Shown here: positions 1-8,072 of the stretch, in pieces
How the letters are laid out: each line of letters starts with the position of its first letter
Position numbering within the stretch: position 1 is the stretch's first letter
Source: Ancylobacter sonchi
Lineage (GTDB): Bacteria; Pseudomonadota; Alphaproteobacteria; Rhizobiales; Xanthobacteraceae
Length of the DNA stretch: 64,000 nt
Assembly: GCF_018390695.1 (NCBI RefSeq)
Contig: NZ_JAHBGF010000020.1
Span: 620,001 to 684,000, forward strand
Direction: 5' to 3'
Notes under the pieces: model-generated
Databases searched by the model: none
What the model saw: only the letters and a program-made list of their open reading frames with translations
Told to the model about the DNA's origin: nothing
Made by a program: the position numbers and the translations under genes

Positions 1-158
1 AACATCAGTATCTAGGACGCCGGCCGTCCAGTCCGGCGAACGGCATCGCGGGCTTGCGTTCCGGCGTGGGGTCCTCCAGAGGCGGAACAGGCCTCAGGAG
101 GACGGCATTTCAGGGGAACGGGCAGGTCCGCGACGCCGCGCCCGGCCATCGATCCCGG

Positions 159-578
159 TTACTTCAGCCCGGCAAGCGAACGGGCCTTGGCAACCGCCCG
201 CATGCAGCCCGCCTCGTCGCCGGCCGCCTGCAGGTTCTCCGCCTCGTTCAGCGCCGCCGCGGGTCCCGTCGTCGGCTGGTCGAGGCCGGCCGCCGCCAGC
301 GAGCCCGGTGTCGGATCGTGGGAATCCTGCGCAGCGATGGATTGCTGCTGCGTCGGTGGCTGAGCCGATTTCGGAAGGATCTGCTTCAGCTCGTGCTGCG
401 TCTTGGCGATGGCCTCGACGCACTTCTCCCAGTTCTGCGCCTGTGCCGGGCCGCCGGCCGCGATCGATGCGAGGCCGAACAGCGCACCGGCAATGCCCAG
501 CCTAGCAGGCCAGCGGGCGACCGCGCGTGCGGCCGTCAGGGGCCGGTTATCCTCGTTTGCGCCGAGATGTTTCGTCAT
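159..578 (-). CDS. Hypothetical exported protein, 139 aa
   Basis: I do not recognise a family. The ATG at 578 is chosen because the next in-frame start upstream adds an Arg-rich stretch that looks non-coding. The N-terminus has a long polar region, then a hydrophobic core (LGIAGALFGLASIAA, about residues 27-41) and an Ala-X-Ala site (AQAQ) near residue 47, so it is probably a Sec-exported protein with a mature part of about 92 residues. The mature part has two cysteines (NWEKC and EAGCM) that could form a disulfide, a Gln/Pro-rich middle and a helical tail. It lies 68 bp downstream of the leftward ubiD gene and could share its transcript. Confidence 0.55.
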   Translation of the reverse strand: MTKHLGANEDNRPLTAARAVARWPARLGIAGALFGLASIAAGGPAQAQNWEKCVEAIAKTQHELKQILPKSAQPPTQQQSIAAQDSHDPTPGSLAAAGLDQPTTGPAAALNEAENLQAAGDEAGCMRAVAKARSLAGLK

Positions 579-646
579 GGTGCATGGTCTCGATTTGAAG
601 AGCCGATCGTCATCGAACCGGCGGCGGTGGATGTGGAACAGGATGC

Positions 647-2005
647 CTACTTGGCCGGGTCGATCTCCGGCAGGTCGAAGCTCCGCCAATCCGGGACCTC
701 CGATACTGCGGGGAATTCCACCCCGAACGGCCGGGTGGCGTCGATGCCCACCGCCGAAGAATAGCCGCCATCGGTCGAGGGATCGAGTGGCGCCGCCGCG
801 GTACGGTCGACCACGAACACGTCATCGCTCGGCTTGACCCGGAACGACATCGCCCATTCCACATCCGCCGAGCTGCGGATGTCGATGTCGGGATCGACCA
901 CCACCACCCATTTCGGATGCGGATTGGAGGCGATCGCCGCCAGGATCGCCTGCCGTGCCTCGCCCTCGTAGCGCGGCGTCATGGCGATGACGAAATAGAC
1001 CTGCACGCCGCCCGACGAGGTGATGGCGAGATCGGAGATGGTCGGAAACTGTGCCTTGAGCTGGCGCAGCATCGACGCCTCGAAGGGGATCTGCTTGAGG
1101 ACGTGGTTCTCGGTGATCGGCTTGCCGGTGAGCAGGCCCTGGAAGATCGCGTCCTTGCGATGGGTGATCGCCGTCACCTTGGCGGTCGGCTTGGGGTCGG
1201 CGGGCGTGTAGTAGCCGGTGTATTCGCCGAGCGGCCCCTCGATGCGCTGATCGTCGGAATCGACGACGAACTCGATGATGAACTCCGCATGCGCCGGCAC
1301 TTTCAGGTCGCTGGTGACGGCCTTGGTCAGCTCCACCGGCGCACCACGCAGGCCGCCGGCGACGAACCAGTCGTTCGAGGTATCCGCAACCTGCACCTGG
1401 CAGGCGAACGCCGTCATCGGGTCGATGCCGATAATGATGGCGCCGTGCAGCGGAACCTTGCGCTGCACGGCCTTCGCCATGTTCTTGCCGAAGCGGTGGC
1501 TCGGCGCCGCCCAGACGCCCAGCACTTTCGAATCGTGAAGCTGGAAACGGTAATTGCCGATGTCGGGAATTCCGGTATCAGGATCTTCGGACACCACGAT
1601 GCCGGCGGTGATATAGGGCCCGCCATCCTTGGGACTGTAGGTCGGTACCGGAAGCTTGGTGAGGTCGATGGCGTCGCCCGTGACCACGACCTCCTGGCAG
1701 GGAGCTGCGCCGGCGAAGTCGACGGGCGCGATGGGATTGTCGATGCCCTTCATCACGCGTTCGTGAATATTGTCTTCGCCGGCTTCGAAGGCGATCAGCG
1801 CCCGCTTGCGATTGCCGTACAAACCGCCGACCAGCGGGAATTCCGTGCCGTTTTCCTTGAACATAAGAGCCGGGCCATTCGCCGCGCTGGTCTTGGCGAG
1901 TGCTTTGGCAATGTCATACTTCAACGCGACTGGCCGTGTAATGTCGACGAGTTCGCCGGCTGCCCGTAAGGTCGAAAGAAATGCGCGAAGGTCATTATAA
2001 GGCAT
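647..2005 (-). CDS. UbiD family prenyl-FMN-dependent decarboxylase, 452 aa
   Basis: Reversible non-oxidative (de)carboxylase of an aromatic or alpha,beta-unsaturated acid that uses prenylated FMN supplied by a UbiX enzyme. The catalytic glutamate pair typical of the family is visible as EGPLGEYTG (E256 and E261), and the Arg of the triad is probably R153 in GNYRFQ. Length is normal for short UbiD enzymes. The ATG at 2005 is preferred to the longer reading, which runs into the divergent membrane-protein gene. That gene starts only 37 bp away on the other strand, so the two share a compact promoter region. A second UbiD and the UbiX partner lie at 3.7-6.0 kb. The aromatic substrate cannot be assigned. 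Confidence 0.9.
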   Translation of the reverse strand: MPYNDLRAFLSTLRAAGELVDITRPVALKYDIAKALAKTSAANGPALMFKENGTEFPLVGGLYGNRKRALIAFEAGEDNIHERVMKGIDNPIAPVDFAGAAPCQEVVVTGDAIDLTKLPVPTYSPKDGGPYITAGIVVSEDPDTGIPDIGNYRFQLHDSKVLGVWAAPSHRFGKNMAKAVQRKVPLHGAIIIGIDPMTAFACQVQVADTSNDWFVAGGLRGAPVELTKAVTSDLKVPAHAEFIIEFVVDSDDQRIEGPLGEYTGYYTPADPKPTAKVTAITHRKDAIFQGLLTGKPITENHVLKQIPFEASMLRQLKAQFPTISDLAITSSGGVQVYFVIAMTPRYEGEARQAILAAIASNPHPKWVVVVDPDIDIRSSADVEWAMSFRVKPSDDVFVVDRTAAAPLDPSTDGGYSSAVGIDATRPFGVEFPAVSEVPDWRSFDLPEIDPAK

Positions 2006-2042
2006 AATACACCGTTCCCACCCGTCCTTGGTGCGTGAATTA

Positions 2043-3083
2043 ATGCGCAGCTTTTCTTTCAGCGTAAAGACACAGGATGTGCGGGCCGCGTGCCGTGTCG
2101 GGGCGTCGGTGGGCCTGCCGCTTCTGGCGATGTATGCGACCAACCATCTGCATTTTGCCGTCTATGCAGCCTTCGGCGCGCTGACTTCGCTCTATGGCCA
2201 TAGCGAGACCGTCCGACGCCGGGTCGAGACGCAGGCCGTGGCCGGGGCGGCGCTTCTCGCCACGCTCGCGGCGGCCGTGCTCTATTCGGCGGCGCAGGGA
2301 CCCGAATGGCTGCTGTCCCTCATGCTGGCGGCCGTGGTGGTCGGCGCGGGGACGCTCGGCACCGTCATGGCATGGGTGCCGCGCGGCGAGATCTTCTTCA
2401 TTCTCGTGCTTCTGGTCATCGCCGGCATTCCGCTGACGCCCGACGACATCCTGCCGACCATCGCCGCCGGCGCAGGCGGGGCGGGCTTCTCGATCCTGCT
2501 CACCATGCTGGAGCCGAACGGCGCGGTGGGGCCGCGTTCCCTCGTGCACGGCGTCCGGACGAGAACGCAGTCCGGCTCGGCGTCCCTCGACTGGGCCCGC
2601 CACGCCATCGTCATCACCATCGCGGCGCTCGCCGTCACCGGCGCCTGGGTTCTGGCGCTCGTGCTCGACATCGGCCATCCGTTCTGGGCGCCGATCGCGG
2701 TCGCCGCCCTGCTGCCGGCGCTGACACCGACCGATGCGCTGCGCCGGGCCGTGCATCTTCTGGGCGGCACGCTCGGCGGCGTCTGCATCGCCGCCGTCGT
2801 CTTCGCGCCGCAGCCCGGCCCGCTGGCCCTCGTCGTCATCATCGCGCTGTGCCAGGCGGTCGCCGAACTCTTCATGGCCCGCAATTATGCGCTGGCCCTG
2901 CTCTTCATCACGCCGCTGGCGATCGGCATGAGCAATCTCGGCCGCAATCTTCCCTGGTCGCCCCTGCTGATCGAGCGGTTCGTCGAGGCGGGGATCGGCG
3001 CCGCCATCGCTCTGCTCGCCATCATGATCGGCAGCGCGATCCTCGCGACTGTCGCCGCGCCACGGGTCGACCGTGAAGCGTAG
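2043..3083 (+). CDS. FUSC-family membrane protein, probable aromatic-acid exporter, 346 aa
   Basis: Polytopic inner-membrane protein with about ten hydrophobic segments in two similar halves, as in the FUSC/aromatic-acid exporter family (AaeB/YccS-like). The second half carries the family-like stretch GHPFWAPIAVAALL. It lacks the large cytoplasmic domain of long FUSC proteins. ATG 2043 is favoured, but TTG 2028 and GTG 2031 are in frame. It is divergent from one ubiD and upstream of the SRPBCC-ubiD-ubiX group, so a role in exporting the aromatic acids or phenols handled by the decarboxylases is likely by context. The exporter call is inference. Confidence 0.65.
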   Translation: MRSFSFSVKTQDVRAACRVGASVGLPLLAMYATNHLHFAVYAAFGALTSLYGHSETVRRRVETQAVAGAALLATLAAAVLYSAAQGPEWLLSLMLAAVVVGAGTLGTVMAWVPRGEIFFILVLLVIAGIPLTPDDILPTIAAGAGGAGFSILLTMLEPNGAVGPRSLVHGVRTRTQSGSASLDWARHAIVITIAALAVTGAWVLALVLDIGHPFWAPIAVAALLPALTPTDALRRAVHLLGGTLGGVCIAAVVFAPQPGPLALVVIIALCQAVAELFMARNYALALLFITPLAIGMSNLGRNLPWSPLLIERFVEAGIGAAIALLAIMIGSAILATVAAPRVDREA

Positions 3084-3249
3084 GACATGCCCCCGATCAT
3101 GCCGGCGGATTTCACCCGGACGGCAACGGCCGGCAGCCCGTATCGGGGATGCATGGGCGACCCGGCATCACGGAAATGTGAGACGGCTATCTGGCTTGTC
3201 GCGCGCGCCTCATTCGGACCAGTATCGCGACCAACAACGGGAGGACTAA
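3084..3249. other. Non-coding gap before the SRPBCC-ubiD-ubiX operon
   Basis: 166 bp without a convincing gene. It contains a loose inverted repeat (ATGCCCCCGAT near 3088 against ATCGGGGATGCAT near 3138) with a long loop. It ends in a strong ribosome binding site (GGGAGGA) seven bases before the ATG at 3250. No clear promoter was seen. Confidence 0.4.
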
Positions 3250-3678
3250 ATGGCTGGGGCTCATTCACTGAAGCATGAGATCTTCATTTCGGCGGATCCG
3301 GAGAAGGTCAGGCGGGCGCTCAGCACTGCCGAAGGACTGCGGGGGTGGAATACGCCGCATGTCGAGGGAAGCGGTGATCTCGGAACATTATGGAATTTGA
3401 AGTATTTTGGCCGGCCGGACTTTGCCTGGCGTGTCGACCGGGACGACCCGGAAGATATTCTGTGGACCTGCACCAAGGGGCCGGGCGATGCCGTCGGCAC
3501 CACCGCGACCTTCTCCTTCGCCGCCGCAGCGGATGGCCGCACGCGGGTGAACGTCACGCATGGCGGCTGGCCGCATGACGAGGCCAACTTCACCAAGTGC
3601 AACACCATCTGGGGCGCGCTGATGCACCATCTGCGCGCCTATGCGGAATCCGGCGTCGCGGACCCGGCCTATTCCTGA
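3250..3678 (+). CDS. SRPBCC (START/Bet v1-like) domain protein, 142 aa
   Basis: Small single-domain protein of the AHSA1/SRPBCC fold. It starts with the usual strand (HEIFISADPEKVRRALS), has WNTP in the first helix region, and a C-terminal helix beginning WGALMHHLRAYAESG. Such domains bind hydrophobic ligands. In aromatic degradation loci they act as cyclases, ligand carriers or accessory factors, but the specific role here is unknown. The start is well supported by GGGAGGA. It lies 38 bp upstream of ubiD and is probably the first gene of a three-gene operon with ubiD and ubiX. Confidence 0.75.
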   Translation: MAGAHSLKHEIFISADPEKVRRALSTAEGLRGWNTPHVEGSGDLGTLWNLKYFGRPDFAWRVDRDDPEDILWTCTKGPGDAVGTTATFSFAAAADGRTRVNVTHGGWPHDEANFTKCNTIWGALMHHLRAYAESGVADPAYS

Positions 3679-3716
3679 AGACGGCCTCGCCCGGAACCGG
3701 ACTGGAGCATTCCCTC

Positions 3717-5354
3717 ATGCCGTCGCAGCAGTCGCTTCCCGAATTCGTGCAGGCCATGGACGCCGCCGGATTCCTCGTGCGTATCACCGATGAGATCCGT
3801 GTCGACCAGATTCCGAAGACGCTCGAGGCCAACCCCACCAAGGCGGTACTGATCGAGAAGATCAAGGACTGCGAGTTCTCGGTGCTCGCCAACGCCTATT
3901 CGAACCAGGACATGTATGCCTGGGCGATGGAGTGCGACCGGACCGAGACCGGCCGGAAGATGGTCGAGAAGGCGAAGTCGCGCGTCAAATGGGAAATCGT
4001 CGAGACGGCACCCTGCAAGGAGGTGATCCTGAAGGGCGATGACGTCGACCTGACCCGGCTCCCCCTGTTCCTGCATCACGACCGCGACGGCCACGCCTAT
4101 ACAAACGACAACCTGTTCATCTCGAAGCACCCCGACACCGGCGTCTATGACTGGGGCATCTACCGCTCCATGTTCCGTTCGAAGAACGAGAAGTCGGTCG
4201 ACATGACCTGCACCTCGCATCGCCAGCGCATCCACGCCATGGCGGCGGCGAAGAAGGGGCAGAATCTGGAAGTCGCCATGGTCATTGGCGGGCCGATCCT
4301 CGACAAGATCTCGGCGCTGGTCGGCGTGCCCGGCGACACCGACGACTTCGAGGTGCTCGGCGGCTTCTACGGCGCGCCGGCCAAGATGGTGAAATGCGAG
4401 ACCATCGACGTGATGGTGCCGGCCAATGCCGAGCTGGTGCTCGAATGCGAGCTGATGGCCACCGAGGGGCTTAACTTCGACGAAGGCCCCTATGGCGAGT
4501 TCACCGGCATGTATGGCGGCGGGATGAAGCACAATTATCGCCTCAAGATAAAGGCGATGACCTACCGCAAGAACCCGATCTACCAGCACTGCACCATCGG
4601 CGGCATGCATCCCTGGTACACCGACAACATGCTGCAATTGCCCGCCATCGAGGCCGATCTCTATGGCGCGCTGCGCCTCGCCGGGATCGACGTCGTCGAG
4701 GTGCGCAGCCCGGCCGGCGGCCTGTCGAACATCGCTTATGCCAAGATCCGGCCGCTCGGCGCCGGCGATGCCAAGCAGGCGCTCGGGCTGATGCTCACCT
4801 GCTCGAAGCAGGGCCTGCCCAAGGTGGCGATGGTGTTCAACGACGATGTCGACATCTGGGACGACCAGGCGGTGCTGGCGGCGATGGCGTTTCGCTACAT
4901 GCCCGACCGCGACACCGTCATGATCAAGGACTGCAACACCATGACGGTCGATCCGAAATGCGCCGAGCCCGGCGTATCCTCGAAGATCGGCATGGACTGC
5001 ACCAAGCCGATGGGCGCCGGCTGGAACCCGGACGAGTTCATCAAGAGCGCGGTGACCGATCTCGGCGAGCCGCCGGCCGATCTGAAGCCGCTGACCGAGG
5101 ACGAGATCGCCCGCGAGATGGAGGCGTTCATCGGCGCCGAGCCGCGCGCCTGGCTCGACATCCTCAAGCACTTCCACGGCCAGCCCTACAAGTTCATCTA
5201 TGGGGCTTTCGGCAGCCTGCGCCACAAGCTCGGGCGCATGAACGACGCGCCGTGGTACCGCTACACCCTGTCCGATCGCCCCTTCGCCTTCGAGGCGAAG
5301 CCGGCCGCCCTGTCGAATTTCGACCCGCGGCATGTCGGCTCGACCCCCGCATGA
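3717..5354 (+). CDS. UbiD family prenyl-FMN-dependent (de)carboxylase, 545 aa
   Basis: Longer UbiD homologue. The glutamate pair is in DEGPYGEFTG (E256 and E261), the probable triad Arg is R150 (WGIYR), and a metal/phosphate-site His is likely in TCTSHRQRIH. The enzyme needs prenyl-FMN from the downstream UbiX, whose gene starts 20 bp after this stop. At about 545 residues it resembles the longer UbiD branch that includes aromatic-acid decarboxylases rather than quinone-pathway UbiD. The first ATG after the upstream stop (3717) is used. The two UbiD paralogues of this window differ markedly, so they probably act on different substrates or at different steps. Confidence 0.9.
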   Translation: MPSQQSLPEFVQAMDAAGFLVRITDEIRVDQIPKTLEANPTKAVLIEKIKDCEFSVLANAYSNQDMYAWAMECDRTETGRKMVEKAKSRVKWEIVETAPCKEVILKGDDVDLTRLPLFLHHDRDGHAYTNDNLFISKHPDTGVYDWGIYRSMFRSKNEKSVDMTCTSHRQRIHAMAAAKKGQNLEVAMVIGGPILDKISALVGVPGDTDDFEVLGGFYGAPAKMVKCETIDVMVPANAELVLECELMATEGLNFDEGPYGEFTGMYGGGMKHNYRLKIKAMTYRKNPIYQHCTIGGMHPWYTDNMLQLPAIEADLYGALRLAGIDVVEVRSPAGGLSNIAYAKIRPLGAGDAKQALGLMLTCSKQGLPKVAMVFNDDVDIWDDQAVLAAMAFRYMPDRDTVMIKDCNTMTVDPKCAEPGVSSKIGMDCTKPMGAGWNPDEFIKSAVTDLGEPPADLKPLTEDEIAREMEAFIGAEPRAWLDILKHFHGQPYKFIYGAFGSLRHKLGRMNDAPWYRYTLSDRPFAFEAKPAALSNFDPRHVGSTPA

Positions 5355-5373
5355 GCGCGCAAGGAAGCTGACA

Positions 5374-6006
5374 ATGGGGAACACACCTCGGCGCATGGTG
5401 GTGGGCATCACCGGCGCCACCGGCATCGTCTATGGCGTGCGGCTCCTGAAGGCGCTGCGGGAGCTCGAGATCGAAAGCCATCTCGTCGTCTCCAAGGCCG
5501 GCGAGATGACGCGCGCCTACGAGACCGAGATGTCGTCCGAGGAACTGCGCAGCCTCGCCGATGTCGTCTATTCGCCGAACGACATCGCCGCGCCGATCTC
5601 CTCGGGCTCCTTCCGCACCATGGGGATGATCGTCGCGCCGTGCTCGGTGCGCAGCATGAGCGACATCGCCCATGGCGTGACGTCCGGCCTGATCAGCCGC
5701 GCGGCGGATGTCTGCCTGAAGGAGCGCCGGCGGCTGGTGCTGATGCTGCGCGAGACGCCGCTGCATGCCGGCCATTTGAAGAGCATGCTGGCGGTCACCG
5801 AGATGGGCGGCATCATCGCGCCGCCGGTCCCGGCCTTCTATGCGCGGCCGCAGTCGCTGGACGACATGGTCACGCACACGATCGGCCGGGTGCTGGACCT
5901 GTTCGATCTGGATCTGAAGGCGTTTTCCCGTTGGGGGGAGGACGAGGCGAAGCCCGACACGGCGCCCCCGCTCTCGTTCTCGCTCGATTCCACCGTGGAT
6001 TCCTGA
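5374..6006 (+). CDS. ubiX: UbiX-type flavin prenyltransferase, 210 aa
   Basis: Makes prenylated FMN from FMN and dimethylallyl phosphate, the cofactor that UbiD enzymes require. The Rossmann-like N-terminus GITGATGIVYGVRLL is the FMN-binding start. Other family blocks are PCSVRSMSDIAHG, the catalytic-loop segment RETPLHAGH with the flavin-site SM, and a conserved C-terminal IGRVLDLF. Length is normal. The ATG at 5374 follows AAGGAAG. It is directly downstream of ubiD, so it is a dedicated rather than housekeeping copy. The tail after residue 185 is acidic and Ser/Pro-rich and looks non-essential. Confidence 0.9.
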   Translation: MGNTPRRMVVGITGATGIVYGVRLLKALRELEIESHLVVSKAGEMTRAYETEMSSEELRSLADVVYSPNDIAAPISSGSFRTMGMIVAPCSVRSMSDIAHGVTSGLISRAADVCLKERRRLVLMLRETPLHAGHLKSMLAVTEMGGIIAPPVPAFYARPQSLDDMVTHTIGRVLDLFDLDLKAFSRWGEDEAKPDTAPPLSFSLDSTVDS

Positions 6007-6030
6007 ACGCGGAGCTGCCGGCGCTTGGCG

Positions 6031-6262
6031 GCGCGCGGGACCGCCGCGCGGACGTCGACGGCGAGCGGCGCTGCGGAGGATCGTTCTTCCCGGAAGATCT
6101 GTCCGCGCATCGCCTTCCCGGGCGTCGACAATTACCTCACGCTCTGGCGCGATGCCGGCTTCTGGCGGGCGCTGGTCAACATGCTCCACTATGTCGCGCT
6201 GGCGGTTCCCGCCTCGGTGGTCATCGGCCTCGTCCTCGCCGTGATGGCGAACGGCCTCCGGC
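6031..6262 (+). pseudogene. Fragment of a sugar-type ABC transporter permease
   Basis: In one frame from about 6106 to 6260 the translation contains the start of a MalF/UgpA-like permease: FPGVDNYLTLWRDAGFW, then a hydrophobic segment ending in VLAVMANG. The first membrane segment and everything after the second segment are missing, and the reading runs straight into the start of a binding-protein fragment. It is a relic, not a functional gene. It lies just downstream of ubiX. Confidence 0.6.
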
Positions 6263-6745
6263 ATGGCCGCCCATGCGGACCCGCTCGTCATCGAGGTCGA
6301 GCATTTCATGCCGGCCCACAACGTCTTTCACGAGCAGGCCACTGCCTTCATGAAGGCGCACCCGGACATCGTCATCAAGTCCCGTGACGCCCCCCGAGCT
6401 ATGGCGGGCAGCACCAGGCGCTGCGGCGCGAGGCGATCACCAACAACCTGCCGGAGGTGTATCACTCCGGCTACCACCTGCTGCCGGACGTCGTGCGCCA
6501 GCTCCAGAAGCGCGGCCAGGTCATCACGCTGGACGGCTACATCGCCAAGGAAGGCGAGGGCTGGGTCAACAAGGCGGCACTGGCGCCGGAATATCTCGGC
6601 ACGTTCTATGACGCGAACCCGAACTGGTATACCAGCGTCAGGCGGATTTCCCGCGCGGCGCCCTGGGGCGGCGATCCCGGCACCAATGGCGTGAAGATCT
6701 GGCGCATGCGGCGCGACATCATCGGCCAGGTGATACGGGGGATAT
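6263..6745 (+). pseudogene. Frameshifted, internally deleted ABC sugar-binding protein
   Basis: Pieces of a family-1 extracellular solute-binding protein lie in order but in different frames. The first is the mature N-terminus (DPLVIEVEHFMPAHN) from 6263. After a frameshift near 6385-6400 comes GGQHQALRREAITNNLPEVY, continuing to about 6640. Then comes the C-terminal block GDPGTNGVKIWRMRRD ending near 6740. The signal peptide and most of the second lobe are absent. The junctions show at least one frameshift plus a large deletion. Together with the permease fragment it marks a decayed carbohydrate ABC transporter. Confidence 0.65.
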
Positions 6746-6872
6746 CACTCCGGAAGACGGTATCGCCAGCCGACCAGCGAGACCCAATGCGCTTGTGCCG
6801 AAGTGAGCGCCGTTTCCACCAAGACTTCGCCGCGCTTGGCTTCACGCGCGGTGCCTTCAGCAGGGTAGTAGC

Positions 6873-7559
6873 TTGATCGATCTCATCATCTTTGACTGCG
6901 ACGGCGTGCTCGTCGACAGCGAAATCCTCGCCGCGCAGATGACCTCGGCGACGCTCGCCGCCATCGGACTGGAGATGTCGACCGCCGAGGCGCTGACCTC
7001 GCTGGTCGGCCACGACGCGATGACGGTGCGACGCAAGCTCGAGGACCGGTATGGCGTTGCGTTGCCGACGGATTTCGAGGCGGATCTGGCCGCCCGGCTC
7101 GACGACGCCTTCACCACCCGGTTGCAGCCGATCGCCGGCGTCCCGGAACTGCTCCTCGGCCTCGACCGCCCCTATTGCGTCGCCTCGAACAGCGGCCACG
7201 AGCGCCTGCGCCGAACCTTCGCCACTACCGGGCTCGCGCCGCTGGTCGAGGGACGGGTGTTCAGCGCCGACGATGTCGCCCGAGGCAAGCCGGCTCCCGA
7301 CCTGTTCCTGCACGCCGCCCGCATCATGGGCGACGTTCCCACCGACCGGTGCCTGGTGATTGAAGACAGCGTCGCCGGCGTCGTGGCGGCGCGCGCGGCA
7401 GGAATGCGCGTCATCGGTTTCTGCGGCGGGAGCCATATCCAGCCGGGCCACGACGCGCGTTTGCTGGAGCTCGGTGCCGACCGCATTCTGACCGACCACT
7501 CCCAGCTCGCTGTCCTGCCGGGCGTCTCGGCCGGCCTTGCGGCGACCGCCGGAGCCTGA
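6873..7559 (+). CDS. HAD-superfamily hydrolase (beta-phosphoglucomutase/phosphoglycolate phosphatase-like), 228 aa
   Basis: Cytoplasmic phosphatase or phosphomutase of the HAD IA group. Motif I is FDCDGVLVDSE with nucleophile D8 and acid D10. Motif II is VASNSGHE, the motif III lysine is in RGKPAPDLF, and motif IV is VIEDSVAGV. The cap domain lies between motifs I and II. Translation appears to begin at a TTG (6873), since no ATG or GTG with a good site precedes it in frame. It probably removes phosphate from a small sugar phosphate. It stands alone between ABC-transporter debris and non-coding DNA, which fits a former sugar-utilisation locus. Confidence 0.85.
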   Translation: MIDLIIFDCDGVLVDSEILAAQMTSATLAAIGLEMSTAEALTSLVGHDAMTVRRKLEDRYGVALPTDFEADLAARLDDAFTTRLQPIAGVPELLLGLDRPYCVASNSGHERLRRTFATTGLAPLVEGRVFSADDVARGKPAPDLFLHAARIMGDVPTDRCLVIEDSVAGVVAARAAGMRVIGFCGGSHIQPGHDARLLELGADRILTDHSQLAVLPGVSAGLAATAGA

Positions 7560-8072
7560 GCGTCCTCTCACGCAACGAGATATCGCCATCGGCCGCATCG
7601 CTCCCTTCTCGATGCCCGGTCGCTCGACGTCGCGCCGACCTCGCCGGACGAGGAGATGAAGGCGCCTTCATCGGCATTGCCCATCCCGGCCGGTACAGCC
7701 TGTTGCTCGCCGATGCCGAGACGCGGGTCGACACCGCCCACTCCGTCGGGATCTACAATCACGATCGACGTGACCGCCGATCATGTCGAGGCGCGCTGCT
7801 CGTCGGCCTCGCGCGCGCTCGTCGTCGGGCAGGGCTATGTTCGATGGGCCACAGCAGCGGCATCGCGACACCGGCCGCGGCGCCTGGTCCAACCCGATCT
7901 GGAAGTAGCCCCTCCAACCGGCCAGCGTGTCCACGTCAGGATGCTGAAGCCGTCCAGGGTGATCGCCCGGCTCGTCACCAATGCTCGCGTCGTGGCAATC
8001 TGGCGGCGCGGCGGACAACGGGCCGGACGGACGTCACCGATCATCCGGCAGGCTGCTTCCGACGTCCGCCAG
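7560..8072. other. Intergenic region, possibly holding a decayed gene
   Basis: About 510 bp between the HAD gene and the convergent glycosyltransferase gene. Several open stretches exist on both strands but none has a recognisable domain. One plus-strand stretch around 7655-7765 reads like real protein (GAFIGIAHPGRYSLLLAD, then TRVDTAHSVGIYNHD). It then loses its frame, which suggests a gene remnant. The family is not recognised. Confidence 0.3.

Noticed and set aside
1-158. Possible gene end at the left window edge
   Set aside because: Open frames here are short, start inside the window and overlap the antisense of the small exported protein. No domain was seen.
3669-5426. 585-codon open frame on the minus strand
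   Set aside because: Antisense of the 545-residue UbiD gene; low-complexity His/Val/Leu-rich translation.
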